Source: CAZLCK01 sp964558235 | GTDB taxonomy: Bacteria; Actinomycetota; Coriobacteriia; Coriobacteriales; CADBOM01 | DNA: 16,607 bases | Assembly: GCA_964558235.1 (NCBI GenBank) | Contig: CAZLCK010000031.1 | Span: 1 to 16,607, forward strand | Direction: 5' to 3' | In this document: positions 7,347-14,786 of the stretch, piece by piece | Layout: each line of letters starts with the position of its first letter | Position numbering within the stretch: the first letter of the stretch is position 1 | Notes under the pieces: generated by a model | Seen by the model: the letters and a program-made list of their open reading frames with translations, nothing else | What the model was told of the DNA's origin: nothing | Database searches by the model: none | Made by a program: the position numbers and the translations under genes

Positions 7347-9467
7347 ATGCCAAAAATTTCTGAAGAGTATGGCAAGAAGGTCTTTAACGATCATGTGATG
7401 AAAGAACGCCTCCCTAGCGCCACTTACAAAGAATTAAAATCTTCTATTGAAAATGGCCAAAGGATCACTCCAGAGGTTGCCAATACTGTAGCTCACGCTA
7501 TGAAAGAATGGGCTATCGAGCTCGGAGCAACACATTTTACTCACTGGTTCCAACCGCTTTCTGGTGTAACTTCTGAAAAACATGACAGCTTTATTAATCC
7601 AACCCCTGACGGTCGTGCTTTGATGAGTTTTTCTGGAAAAGAACTAATCCAGGGTGAGCCAGACGCATCGAGTTTTCCTTCTGGAGGATTAAGAGCTACT
7701 TTTGAAGCCAGAGGATACACCGCGTGGGATCCAACAAGCTATGCATTTATAAAAGACGATGTTTTGTGTATCCCTACTGCATTTTGCTCATATACCGGTG
7801 AAGCACTAGACAAAAAGACTCCGCTATTGCGCTCGATGGAGGCCGTCAGCAAACAGGCCGAGCGTGTTGTTGCACTATTCGGTGAGGATATTGGACATAT
7901 AACCACCTTTGTAGGTCCCGAGCAGGAGTACTTCTTAATTCCTAGAGATGATTACTCGAAACGCCTAGACTTAATCATGACTGGACGCACACTCTTTGGC
8001 TGCCCACCCTGTAAGGGTCAAGAGCTTGAAGAGCACTACTTTGGAAAGATTCGTCCTAGAGTCTCAAGGTTTATGAAGGAGCTAGATAAGGAGCTTTGGG
8101 AGCTAGGTGTTCCAGCTAAGACAAGACATAACGAAGTTGCGCCTTCACAACATGAGATTGCCCCAATCTTTGATTCTGCAAATGCTGCAATAGATGCAAA
8201 CTTAATCATCATGGAAGTGATGAAAAACGTTGCAAAGCGTCACGACATGATCTGTCTTACCCATGAAAAGCCATTTGAAGGTATCAATGGCAGCGGTAAG
8301 CACAACAACTGGTCCATTGGTTCTAGAAGCGTAAATCTTTTAGATCCAAGTGCTCATCCAGGACAAAACCTTCGCTTCTTAGTATTTTTGAGTGCAGTAA
8401 TCGAAGCTGTATATAGGTATCAAGACCTACTTCGTGCAAGTGTTGCAAGCCCTGGTAACGATCTTCGCTTAGGTGCCAATGAAGCTCCACCAGCTATCGT
8501 CTCGGTATTCTTAGGTGATGATCTCAATGCATTAGTCGAGTCTTTGATTAATGGGGTTGAATACAAGGAAACCCCAGAGGGCATAATGGATCTAGGTGTT
8601 AATGTAATTCCAACGTTCAAGCGCGACACCACCGATAGAAACCGCACTTCCCCATTTGCATTTACAGGAAATAAATTTGAATTCCGCATGCCAGGAAGTG
8701 ATGTTAATCTTGCAGATGCAAACTATGTATTAAACGCTGCAGTTGCGAAGGTTTTAAAAGAGTTTGCTGACGATCTTGAGGGTGTAGATAATTTCCGCGA
8801 AGCAGCATTTAATCGCGTCGTTAAGTCTTTGCGTGAGAGCCGTGCAATCATCTTTAATGGAAATGGATATGGAGAAGAGTGGAAAGAAGAGGCTGAAAGA
8901 AGAGGTCTTGCAAATCTGCCAAGCACAGTCGATGCATTGCCAGCTTTAATCAACGACAAAAACGTTGAGCTCTATGAGGAGATGGGCGTTCTTTCTAAGG
9001 CTGAGATTGAAAGCCGTTACTTTGCAAAACTTGAACAATACTCAAAGGTTATAAATATCGAAGCTAATACAATGCTTTCGATGGCAGACACATTATACAT
9101 GCCAGCTGTCAGCCGCTTTTCTAAGGAAGTTGCCGAGTCACTAGCTGCTAAGAAAGAACTCGGTGTTGAATGCAGAAGTGAGATGGGACTTCTCGATAGA
9201 CTTGTTAGTGGGCTAGATAAGATCTCTGATTGTATTGAAGCCTTGTATTCAGGCGAGAAGGTTGCATGCTCTAAAGATGACGATATGGAGAAGGCGCGTG
9301 CTTACCATGATGAGGTTATCCCTGCAATGAAAAACCTGCGCGAAGCTGTTGATGCAATGGAGATGATAATGCCAGAGGACACCTGGCCGGTACCTGGCTA
9401 CAACAAGATACTTTTCTACTCTACTAAATGTCCTCCTTGGGTATATGATCATGTAAAGACGATCTAA
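7347..9467 (+). CDS. glnN: Glutamine synthetase type III
   Basis: At 706 residues this has the length and signatures of the large GSIII class, which forms ammonia-assimilating dodecamers and is unrelated in overall layout to the type I enzyme next door. Visible motifs are S-G-G-L-R-A-T-F-E-A-R-G-Y-T-A-W-D-P around residues 112-129, the metal-site strand G-P-E-Q-E-Y (190-195; E192 and E194), N-E-V-A-P-S-Q-H-E-I (262-271), G-I-N-G-S-G-K-H (312-319), and D-R-N-R-T-S-P-F-A-F from D430. The C-terminal 200 residues are helical and specific to GSIII. The ATG at 7347 is preceded by AAAGGG (7333-7338) at a spacing of eight. It is divergent from glnA across a 182-bp control region with a GlnR-type box, and htpG follows after 31 bp, so readthrough is possible. 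Confidence 0.97.
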   Translation: MPKISEEYGKKVFNDHVMKERLPSATYKELKSSIENGQRITPEVANTVAHAMKEWAIELGATHFTHWFQPLSGVTSEKHDSFINPTPDGRALMSFSGKELIQGEPDASSFPSGGLRATFEARGYTAWDPTSYAFIKDDVLCIPTAFCSYTGEALDKKTPLLRSMEAVSKQAERVVALFGEDIGHITTFVGPEQEYFLIPRDDYSKRLDLIMTGRTLFGCPPCKGQELEEHYFGKIRPRVSRFMKELDKELWELGVPAKTRHNEVAPSQHEIAPIFDSANAAIDANLIIMEVMKNVAKRHDMICLTHEKPFEGINGSGKHNNWSIGSRSVNLLDPSAHPGQNLRFLVFLSAVIEAVYRYQDLLRASVASPGNDLRLGANEAPPAIVSVFLGDDLNALVESLINGVEYKETPEGIMDLGVNVIPTFKRDTTDRNRTSPFAFTGNKFEFRMPGSDVNLADANYVLNAAVAKVLKEFADDLEGVDNFREAAFNRVVKSLRESRAIIFNGNGYGEEWKEEAERRGLANLPSTVDALPALINDKNVELYEEMGVLSKAEIESRYFAKLEQYSKVINIEANTMLSMADTLYMPAVSRFSKEVAESLAAKKELGVECRSEMGLLDRLVSGLDKISDCIEALYSGEKVACSKDDDMEKARAYHDEVIPAMKNLREAVDAMEMIMPEDTWPVPGYNKILFYSTKCPPWVYDHVKTI

Positions 9468-9479
9468 ACCCGATCAATA

Positions 9480-9485
9480 GAGGAG
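9480..9485 (+). promoter_or_regulatory. Ribosome-binding site region of htpG (unusual spacing)
   Basis: GAGGAG is the only strong Shine-Dalgarno match before htpG. It is adjacent to an out-of-frame ATG (9486) and 13 bases from the TTG (9499) at which the htpG frame must open, since a TAG at 9496-9498 immediately precedes that TTG. A weaker GATGG (9488-9492) has better spacing for the TTG. Confidence 0.45.
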
Positions 9486-9498
9486 ATGATGGTTTTAG

Positions 9499-11418
9499 TT
9501 GAGAAAGTTTAAAGCCGAAAGCCAGCGACTGCTGGATTTGATGATCAATTCGATCTATACGAACAAAGAGATTTTTTTAAGAGAGCTAATATCGAATGCA
9601 TCTGATGCGGTAGACAAATTATATTTTAAAAGCCTAACAGACTCCTCGATTCAACTTTCAAAAGACTATCTACGCATCCTCATTGAAACTGATGAGGATG
9701 CTAGAACGTTAACGATTTCAGATACTGGAATCGGAATGACTAAAGAAGAACTAGAAAGTGACCTCAGCACAATTGCCCATTCGGGAAGTTTTGAATTTAA
9801 GAATGAAAATCCTGATGCAGCCTCTGGATCGACTGACAATGTGGACATCATTGGTCAGTTTGGTGTTGGTTTTTATTCATCATTCATGGTTGCCGATAAG
9901 GTTGAGGTCATCACACGTTCATACAAAAGCGATGAGGCCTTCAAATGGGTCTCTAAAGGTGTTGAGGGCTATACTATAGAGCCTTGTGAAAAATCTGATC
10001 ATGGCACAGATGTTATTTTGACTCTTAAATCCGACGATGATCAAGAAAGATATAGTAGATATCTTGAAACATCAACTATTGAGAGCTTAGTCAAAAAATA
10101 CTCCAATTATGTACGGTATCCAATTCAAATGGAAGAGAACTTGCAACGTGCTCTTCCTAAGCCTGAAGATGCTCCGGATGATTACAAAACCCAGTATGAG
10201 GATTACATTGAAACCAAGACTCTAAACTCAATGGTTCCTATCTGGAAGCGCTCTAAATCTGAAGTAACTGATGAAGAACTCAATGACTTTTACAAGCTAA
10301 CTTTTCATGATTGGGTCGATCCGGCTAGCGTGATTTCTATACATGCTGAAGGAACACTCTCCTACGATGCACTTCTGTTTGTTCCAGGTCAACGCCCGTT
10401 TGATATGTATAGTAAGGATTTTAAAAAGGGTCTAGCACTCTATTCATCTGGCGTTATGATCATGGAAAACTGTGAGCAGTTAGTCTGCGATGCATTTAGT
10501 TTTATAAGAGGAATTGTTGATAGTCCTGATCTGTCATTAAATATCTCTCGAGAAATCTTACAGCAAGATAGGCAGCTTGTAGCAATTGAAAGAAGAATCG
10601 AAAAGAAGATCAAGTCTGAACTTGCTAAGATGCGCGATGATAAACGTGAGGATTACGAGAAGGTCTTTGAGAACTTTGGCCGTACGATGAAGTATTCGAT
10701 CTACTCTAGCTACGGTTCAAATGCAGATGTTGTAGCAGACCTGTTGCTATTCCACAGTGCAAAAAACGACAAGATGGTTACTCTTGATGAGTATGTTGAG
10801 CAGATGGAAGATAAGCAGGATGTTATCTATTATTCTGCTGGCGATTCTCTAGAACTTCTTGCTAAGATGCCCATTGTTAAATCTGTTTTATCGCGCGGGT
10901 ATGATGTATTGCTTTGTACTGAGGATGTTGATGAGTTTTGCTTCACCACACTTTTAAACTACAAAGAAAAACAGTTTAAAAATGTTGCAGCTGGCGATCT
11001 TGATTTAATGACAGATGAAGAGCGCGAGCAAACAAAGGCAGTCTCTGAAGAGAATGCTGATCTGCTTATCAGAATGGGTGATGCACTTAATGGTCAAGTT
11101 GAAAAAGTGACGATCTCAAGTAGACTTAGTGCCGAAGATGCTCCAGTTTGTTTAGTTGCAGAAGGACCAATCTCCTTTGAGATGGAGAAGGTCTTTAATT
11201 CCATGCCAGATTCTCAAAATGTTAAGAGCACGAGAGTGCTTGAAATAAATCCGCAGAGCAAAATCTTTGAAACTCTAAAAGAGGCTTATTCATCTAATGA
11301 TTTTGAGAAGGTCGATCTATATACAAGCATTCTGTACAATCAGGCGTTGCTTGTCGAAGGTCTTCCTATCGACGATCCCGTTGCATATGCAAATGATATT
11401 TGCAAGTTGATGTCATAG
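9499..11418 (+). CDS. htpG: Molecular chaperone HtpG (bacterial Hsp90)
   Basis: This 639-residue cytoplasmic chaperone is a dimeric ATPase that remodels client proteins, usually with DnaK. The GHKL ATPase domain has E29 and N33 in E-L-I-S-N-A-S-D-A, D-T-G-I-G-M (75-80) and the lid glycine motif G-Q-F-G-V-G-F (119-125). The middle domain has N-I-S-R-E-I-L-Q-Q-D-R with the ATP-contacting arginine R351. The C-terminal dimerisation domain is full length. The start is TTG at 9499: an in-frame TAG sits directly before it, and M-R-K-F-K-A-E-S matches the usual beginning of the family. An eight-codon out-of-frame ORF overlaps this start (see findings). glnN ends 31 bp upstream. Transcription probably stops at the hairpin at 11434-11474. 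No CIRCE heat-shock element was seen in the short upstream gap. Confidence 0.97.
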   Translation: MRKFKAESQRLLDLMINSIYTNKEIFLRELISNASDAVDKLYFKSLTDSSIQLSKDYLRILIETDEDARTLTISDTGIGMTKEELESDLSTIAHSGSFEFKNENPDAASGSTDNVDIIGQFGVGFYSSFMVADKVEVITRSYKSDEAFKWVSKGVEGYTIEPCEKSDHGTDVILTLKSDDDQERYSRYLETSTIESLVKKYSNYVRYPIQMEENLQRALPKPEDAPDDYKTQYEDYIETKTLNSMVPIWKRSKSEVTDEELNDFYKLTFHDWVDPASVISIHAEGTLSYDALLFVPGQRPFDMYSKDFKKGLALYSSGVMIMENCEQLVCDAFSFIRGIVDSPDLSLNISREILQQDRQLVAIERRIEKKIKSELAKMRDDKREDYEKVFENFGRTMKYSIYSSYGSNADVVADLLLFHSAKNDKMVTLDEYVEQMEDKQDVIYYSAGDSLELLAKMPIVKSVLSRGYDVLLCTEDVDEFCFTTLLNYKEKQFKNVAAGDLDLMTDEEREQTKAVSEENADLLIRMGDALNGQVEKVTISSRLSAEDAPVCLVAEGPISFEMEKVFNSMPDSQNVKSTRVLEINPQSKIFETLKEAYSSNDFEKVDLYTSILYNQALLVEGLPIDDPVAYANDICKLMS

Positions 11419-11434
11419 TAATTAGAGTAATTAG
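11417..11434 (+). repeat. Tandem 9-bp direct repeat at the htpG stop
   Basis: AGTAATTAG occurs twice head to tail, at 11417-11425 and 11426-11434. The first copy overlaps the htpG stop codon and the second touches the terminator-like stem. It is probably a local slippage duplication. Confidence 0.6.
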
Positions 11435-11474
11435 CCCGGCTAAGATAGTACAACTTACAAGTTCTTAGCCGGGC
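11434..11474. terminator. Strong hairpin between convergent htpG and aminotransferase genes
   Basis: GCCCGGCTAAGA (11434-11445) and TCTTAGCCGGGC (11463-11474) form a perfect 12-bp stem with a 17-base loop, which itself contains AACTT-AC-AAGTT. Position 16 bp after the htpG stop supports a terminator. It lacks the usual T-run on either strand, so it may instead act by RNA stabilisation or with Rho. Confidence 0.65.
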
Positions 11475-11510
11475 ATTATCGTCCTTGATCTACCGACATA
11501 TAAAATCGAT

Positions 11511-11545
11511 ACAAATAAGGTCTTAGGCAAAGCCTCACTATTTGT
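11511..11545 (-). terminator. Weak hairpin at the aminotransferase stop
   Basis: ACAAATA (11511-11517) pairs with TATTTGT (11539-11545), and an inner AGGC-AAA-GCCT (11525-11535) adds a short GC stem. The outer right arm overlaps the stop codon at 11538-11540. On the - strand a T-rich ATTTTAT follows. It is a plausible but weak terminator. Confidence 0.3.
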
Positions 11546-12719
11546 ATTCATTCATAAGAGCAGCAAAAGCATCTCTAGAATTTTCAATCACAGACCTATC
11601 GACGCAATATCCAATTCTAATCCAACCTTGAATTCCAAAACTATCAGATGGAACTATCAAAAGTTCGTGCGCTTTAGCCTTCTCAGAAAAAGCTTCAGCA
11701 TCATCTTCTAAAGACTTTACCCAAAGATAAAATGCGCCTTCAGGTTCGATATATTCATATCCAAATTCATCTAAAATTGCACAAAGAAGCTCCCTATTTT
11801 CTGCGTATGCTTTAACATCTGTTGGTTCATCAACGCATCGTTCTATTACCATCTGAAAAAACGCTGGAGCGCATACATATCCAAGTGCACGCCCCGCTCC
11901 ACAAATCGCAGTATAAACATTCTTTGAATCATGAACTTCTGATCCAACTAGAACATACCCAATACGCTCACCAGGCATACTGAGTGATTTTGACCACGAA
12001 TAGCAGATGATCGTATCTTTGTAGATATGAGGTATCCAAATTGGATCTGCACCAGAATAGATAATCTCACGATAAGGCTCATCAGATATGAGATAGATTG
12101 GCGGTCCAAGTTCTTGTGACTTACCTTTAAGTACAACGGCCAAATCCTCGAGGTTTTTCTTTGAATATACAGTTCCAACAGGATTATTTGGAGTATTTAT
12201 TATCACAGCTCGAGTTTTATTATTTATCGCATTAGCAACTTCAGTGCAATCAATTTGAAAGTCGCTTTGGCGAGCTAAAACTTCAACACATTTTGCCCCA
12301 GCAGACTCAATCCACATTTTGTATTCAGGAAAATATGGACTAATTACAATGATTTCATCGCCTAACTCAGTAAGAGCATTGATTGTGATTGTAAGAGATG
12401 CTGCTGCACCCATTGTCATATAGAGATTACTTGCATCTATATTGGTATTAAAACGCTTATTTAAGTTCTTAGCTATCGCGCTTCTTGTACTTTCTAGCCC
12501 TTGAGCAGCGGTATACCCATGAAGCGATTGTGGGGACATAGAAGAAAGCTCCAACATAGTTTGCTTAACTTTCTCAGGAGCAGGCACAGATGGATTTCCT
12601 AAGCTAAAATCAAAAACTTTATCCTGGCCGATCTCAGCTTTACGTTTTAATCCGTAGGCAAAGAGCTCTCTAATAGCAGAAGGTTGATCTCCTAGACCAA
12701 ACATCATTTGATTTACCAT
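11538..12719 (-). CDS. Class I/II PLP-dependent aminotransferase (aspartate aminotransferase-like)
   Basis: A fold-type I pyridoxal-phosphate enzyme of 393 residues that moves amino groups between amino and keto acids; the exact substrate cannot be read from sequence. Visible active-site elements are N-T-P-N-N-P-V-G with N179, S-D-E-P-Y with D213, the Schiff-base lysine K244 in S-W-S-K-S-L-S-M-P-G-E-R-I-G-Y, and the substrate carboxylate arginine R368 in W-I-R-I-G-Y. I chose the ATG at 12719 because AGGGGG lies six bases upstream and M-V-N-x3-F/Y-x-L-G is how the family usually starts. The ATG at 12746 would add nine residues but has AGG directly abutting it. A weak promoter (TTGAGT 12781-12776, 18 bp, GATAAA 12757-12752) would start transcripts between the two. 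elp3 lies 85 bp upstream on the same strand. Confidence 0.9.
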   Translation of the reverse strand: MVNQMMFGLGDQPSAIRELFAYGLKRKAEIGQDKVFDFSLGNPSVPAPEKVKQTMLELSSMSPQSLHGYTAAQGLESTRSAIAKNLNKRFNTNIDASNLYMTMGAAASLTITINALTELGDEIIVISPYFPEYKMWIESAGAKCVEVLARQSDFQIDCTEVANAINNKTRAVIINTPNNPVGTVYSKKNLEDLAVVLKGKSQELGPPIYLISDEPYREIIYSGADPIWIPHIYKDTIICYSWSKSLSMPGERIGYVLVGSEVHDSKNVYTAICGAGRALGYVCAPAFFQMVIERCVDEPTDVKAYAENRELLCAILDEFGYEYIEPEGAFYLWVKSLEDDAEAFSEKAKAHELLIVPSDSFGIQGWIRIGYCVDRSVIENSRDAFAALMNEYK

Positions 12720-12725
12720 CTTTAT

Positions 12726-12731
12726 CCCCCT
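12726..12731 (-). promoter_or_regulatory. Ribosome-binding site that decides the aminotransferase start
   Basis: On the - strand AGGGGG (12731-12726) is followed by six bases and then the ATG at 12719-12717. The upstream in-frame ATG at 12746 has no comparable site at a usable distance. Confidence 0.65.
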
Positions 12732-12804
12732 ATTGTTAAAATTCATCCTAATTTATCTGTAGTTTAAAACCGATAACTCAATATAACCCGATTGCTTAAT
12801 TTAC

Positions 12805-14526
12805 CTAGTTATTCAAATCACGCTGTTGATAAAGACCATTTTCATAAAATCCAAGTTTTTCATAATACAACTTTGTACCGACAGCACTAATAACATTTAT
12901 CTTTTCATAGCCATATTGTTTAGCAATCTCACATGCTCGATTTACCAGCTTTGTCCCCAAACCTAAATGCTGAACTCCGCCAGATATAGATTCTTCTGCG
13001 CCTAGACCAGAAGTCCTACCATATACATGGACCTCTCGGATCATAGCCTCATACTTAGAAATTATTCCACCAGTCAATTTATAAGCATCTGCATTTGGTA
13101 AAGAGAGCCGCAAAAATCCTGCCAAGCGATCAAACTTGTCAGACCATTCTAAAAAGTATTCTGTCGTATTTGTTGTTATGTACTCAGTCTCCAAAAGCTC
13201 AAGGCTATCTTCGTCTATTTTATTTAATGCACGCTCACGATGTCTTATCTCTAATACTTCGCTACCTTTTTTTGAAATCCTCTTTTCCACCTCTTGTCGC
13301 AAATTAACTTTCTTATTTCCAGCTACAATATCCTTTGAAGAAATATCCCTAATCACTCTAGATATACGGCAAAAACGGGGTGTTTCTTCAAAACATTTAA
13401 CTAGCAAATCGACTAGTTGATCCTCACTATAGGCTTGCCACTCGCCCGTTTTGTAATATTGCATCAAAGGCGTATTATCCACCAAAGTGCATGGATAGAT
13501 CTTTACCTCATCTGGTTGATAAGGAGCTCCATGCATCAAAGAACGATAAACTTCTATATCTTTATCTGGCGTTGATCCTAAAAGATTTGGCATAAAATGT
13601 ATATGAGATTTAAAACCAAAAATCCTAAGCAGCTCAAAGCTCTCTTGAATTTGTTTAGGTGTCACTGATCTCAGGTTAGCTTTCAAAACGTCTTCATCAA
13701 GGCTTTGAATTCCAACTTGAACCTTAGTACAGCCCAAACGTCTAAATTCGACTAGTGATTGAGGACTAACCTGATCAGGTCTTGTTTCAAATGACATCCC
13801 AACGCATCTACATTCGCTAGATGCGTTGATATTTTGAAGTTCGCGCAAATAATCCCATCGTTCATCGCTTACTCTATCGTGTTCATCTGATCTTTCATCC
13901 CGCTTTTTGGCTTGGTAATATATCTCTTCTATAGCATCTCGTTTATTAGAAGCACGCTCCCCTACACCATCGTTTAAGGCCAGTATCATCTCGCTAACAA
14001 ACCAAAGCCTATAAGCCGCATTGTATTCAGTCCATGTGCCGCCCAGAATAATTAACTCTACCTTAGAGACTGGATGACCCATTTCATAAAGCGCCTTCAA
14101 CCTATAGGAGACTTGCAGATAAGGGTCAAAATTACAAAGCAATGCACGCTGACACGCAGGTTCATCTGAAAGATAACTCTTAGGCATCTCAGCATCATTT
14201 GGACAAAAGATACACTGTCCAGAGCATGGCCAAGGCTTTGCTATTACGGTAATCGTAGCAACTCCAGAAGCACTCCTTCTTGGTTTCATCCTAACAGTTG
14301 AGACAAATTTAGACTCTATATCCTTATCGATCCCAAGCTTGGCTAAGATATCACTATCCTCTTTAGCTTTAAGAAAAAATGGCAATATATCGCGCTTTGC
14401 AATTAATGGCTCGCCAATCTTTTTAAGCTCACGATTGCGACGCCTGATAATATTTTGCAGCTCATTGTCGTCAATAAGACAACCTTGCTTAATTTGATCT
14501 ACTATCCTTAGAACTAATATTTCCAT
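12805..14526 (-). CDS. Elp3-type tRNA uridine-34 carboxymethyl-modification enzyme (radical SAM plus GNAT)
   Basis: A 573-residue two-domain protein. The N-terminal radical SAM domain carries the iron-sulfur cysteines C101, C105 and C108 in P-C-S-G-Q-C-I-F-C, preceded by the R-S-A-S-G-V-A segment usual for Elp3 and followed by L-G-G-T-W-T-E-Y and S-F-E-T-R-P-D. The C-terminal GNAT domain has the acetyl-CoA loop Q-H-L-G-L-G (519-524) and Y-Y-E-K-L-G-F-Y (554-561). Elp3 uses acetyl-CoA and SAM chemistry to add a carboxymethyl precursor to wobble uridine in tRNA. A charged stretch at roughly residues 187-232 (E-R-S-D-E-H-D-R-V-S-D-E-R is part of it) looks longer than in most relatives. The start has no convincing ribosome site; a 15-base purine-rich tract (14545-14559, A-rich on this strand) lies 18 bases upstream. 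tRNA activity is family knowledge, not tested here. Confidence 0.9.
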   Translation of the reverse strand: MEILVLRIVDQIKQGCLIDDNELQNIIRRRNRELKKIGEPLIAKRDILPFFLKAKEDSDILAKLGIDKDIESKFVSTVRMKPRRSASGVATITVIAKPWPCSGQCIFCPNDAEMPKSYLSDEPACQRALLCNFDPYLQVSYRLKALYEMGHPVSKVELIILGGTWTEYNAAYRLWFVSEMILALNDGVGERASNKRDAIEEIYYQAKKRDERSDEHDRVSDERWDYLRELQNINASSECRCVGMSFETRPDQVSPQSLVEFRRLGCTKVQVGIQSLDEDVLKANLRSVTPKQIQESFELLRIFGFKSHIHFMPNLLGSTPDKDIEVYRSLMHGAPYQPDEVKIYPCTLVDNTPLMQYYKTGEWQAYSEDQLVDLLVKCFEETPRFCRISRVIRDISSKDIVAGNKKVNLRQEVEKRISKKGSEVLEIRHRERALNKIDEDSLELLETEYITTNTTEYFLEWSDKFDRLAGFLRLSLPNADAYKLTGGIISKYEAMIREVHVYGRTSGLGAEESISGGVQHLGLGTKLVNRACEIAKQYGYEKINVISAVGTKLYYEKLGFYENGLYQQRDLNN

Positions 14527-14786
14527 ACTATACTTACGGCTCGCTTTTTTTCTTTTTTTAGTAAAAACCTTATCGCTAGTTATTGAGATTTAAGGCCTTA
14601 AAAACAGCCTTTAAATACTTTTTTAGTTTATAAAAATTATTTTCAATTCTAATACCTATATACCACGTGAAGACACATCTTAAAAAACTTATCTTGAGTA
14701 ATCTTAAGGCGTGATATTCTCATAATGTACAGACAGTAAAAATGTTTTCATATTTTTTGATTTTCTTAAACATTTAGGAATGAATA
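14527..14786. other. Divergent intergenic region between elp3 and adenine deaminase genes
   Basis: The largest gap in the window (260 bp) must hold promoters for two divergent genes. It contains a T7-C-T7 tract (14545-14559), a 14-bp palindrome (14589-14602), a related GCCTTTAAA nearby (14607-14615), and three ATCTTR repeats starting at 14677, 14691 and 14701. CATAAT at 14721-14726 resembles a -10 for the adenine deaminase gene, but no matching -35 was found. No purine-riboswitch core, tRNA or convincing small ORF is seen. Confidence 0.6.
14589..14602. repeat. 14-bp perfect palindrome, operator candidate
   Basis: TTTAAGGCCTTAAA is a perfect palindrome in the divergent region, 62 bp upstream of the elp3 start and 184 bp upstream of the adenine deaminase start. 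Part of it recurs five bases later as GCCTTTAAA. Binding of a dimeric regulator is possible; the regulator is not identifiable. Confidence 0.45.

Noticed and set aside
12717..12746. Aminotransferase start at the upstream ATG (12746)
   Set aside because: It has AGG directly abutting the ATG, while the internal ATG at 12719 has AGGGGG at ideal spacing and gives the usual family N-terminus.
13136..13420. A 94-residue ORF antisense to elp3
   Set aside because: The opposite strand encodes the conserved Elp3 linker between radical SAM and GNAT domains. The antisense product is low-complexity serine/leucine rich, as expected of a shadow.
14527..14786. A purine riboswitch upstream of the adenine deaminase gene
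   Set aside because: I looked for the three-helix layout with the conserved loop-loop and core bases and did not find it; the palindrome and repeats do not form that structure.
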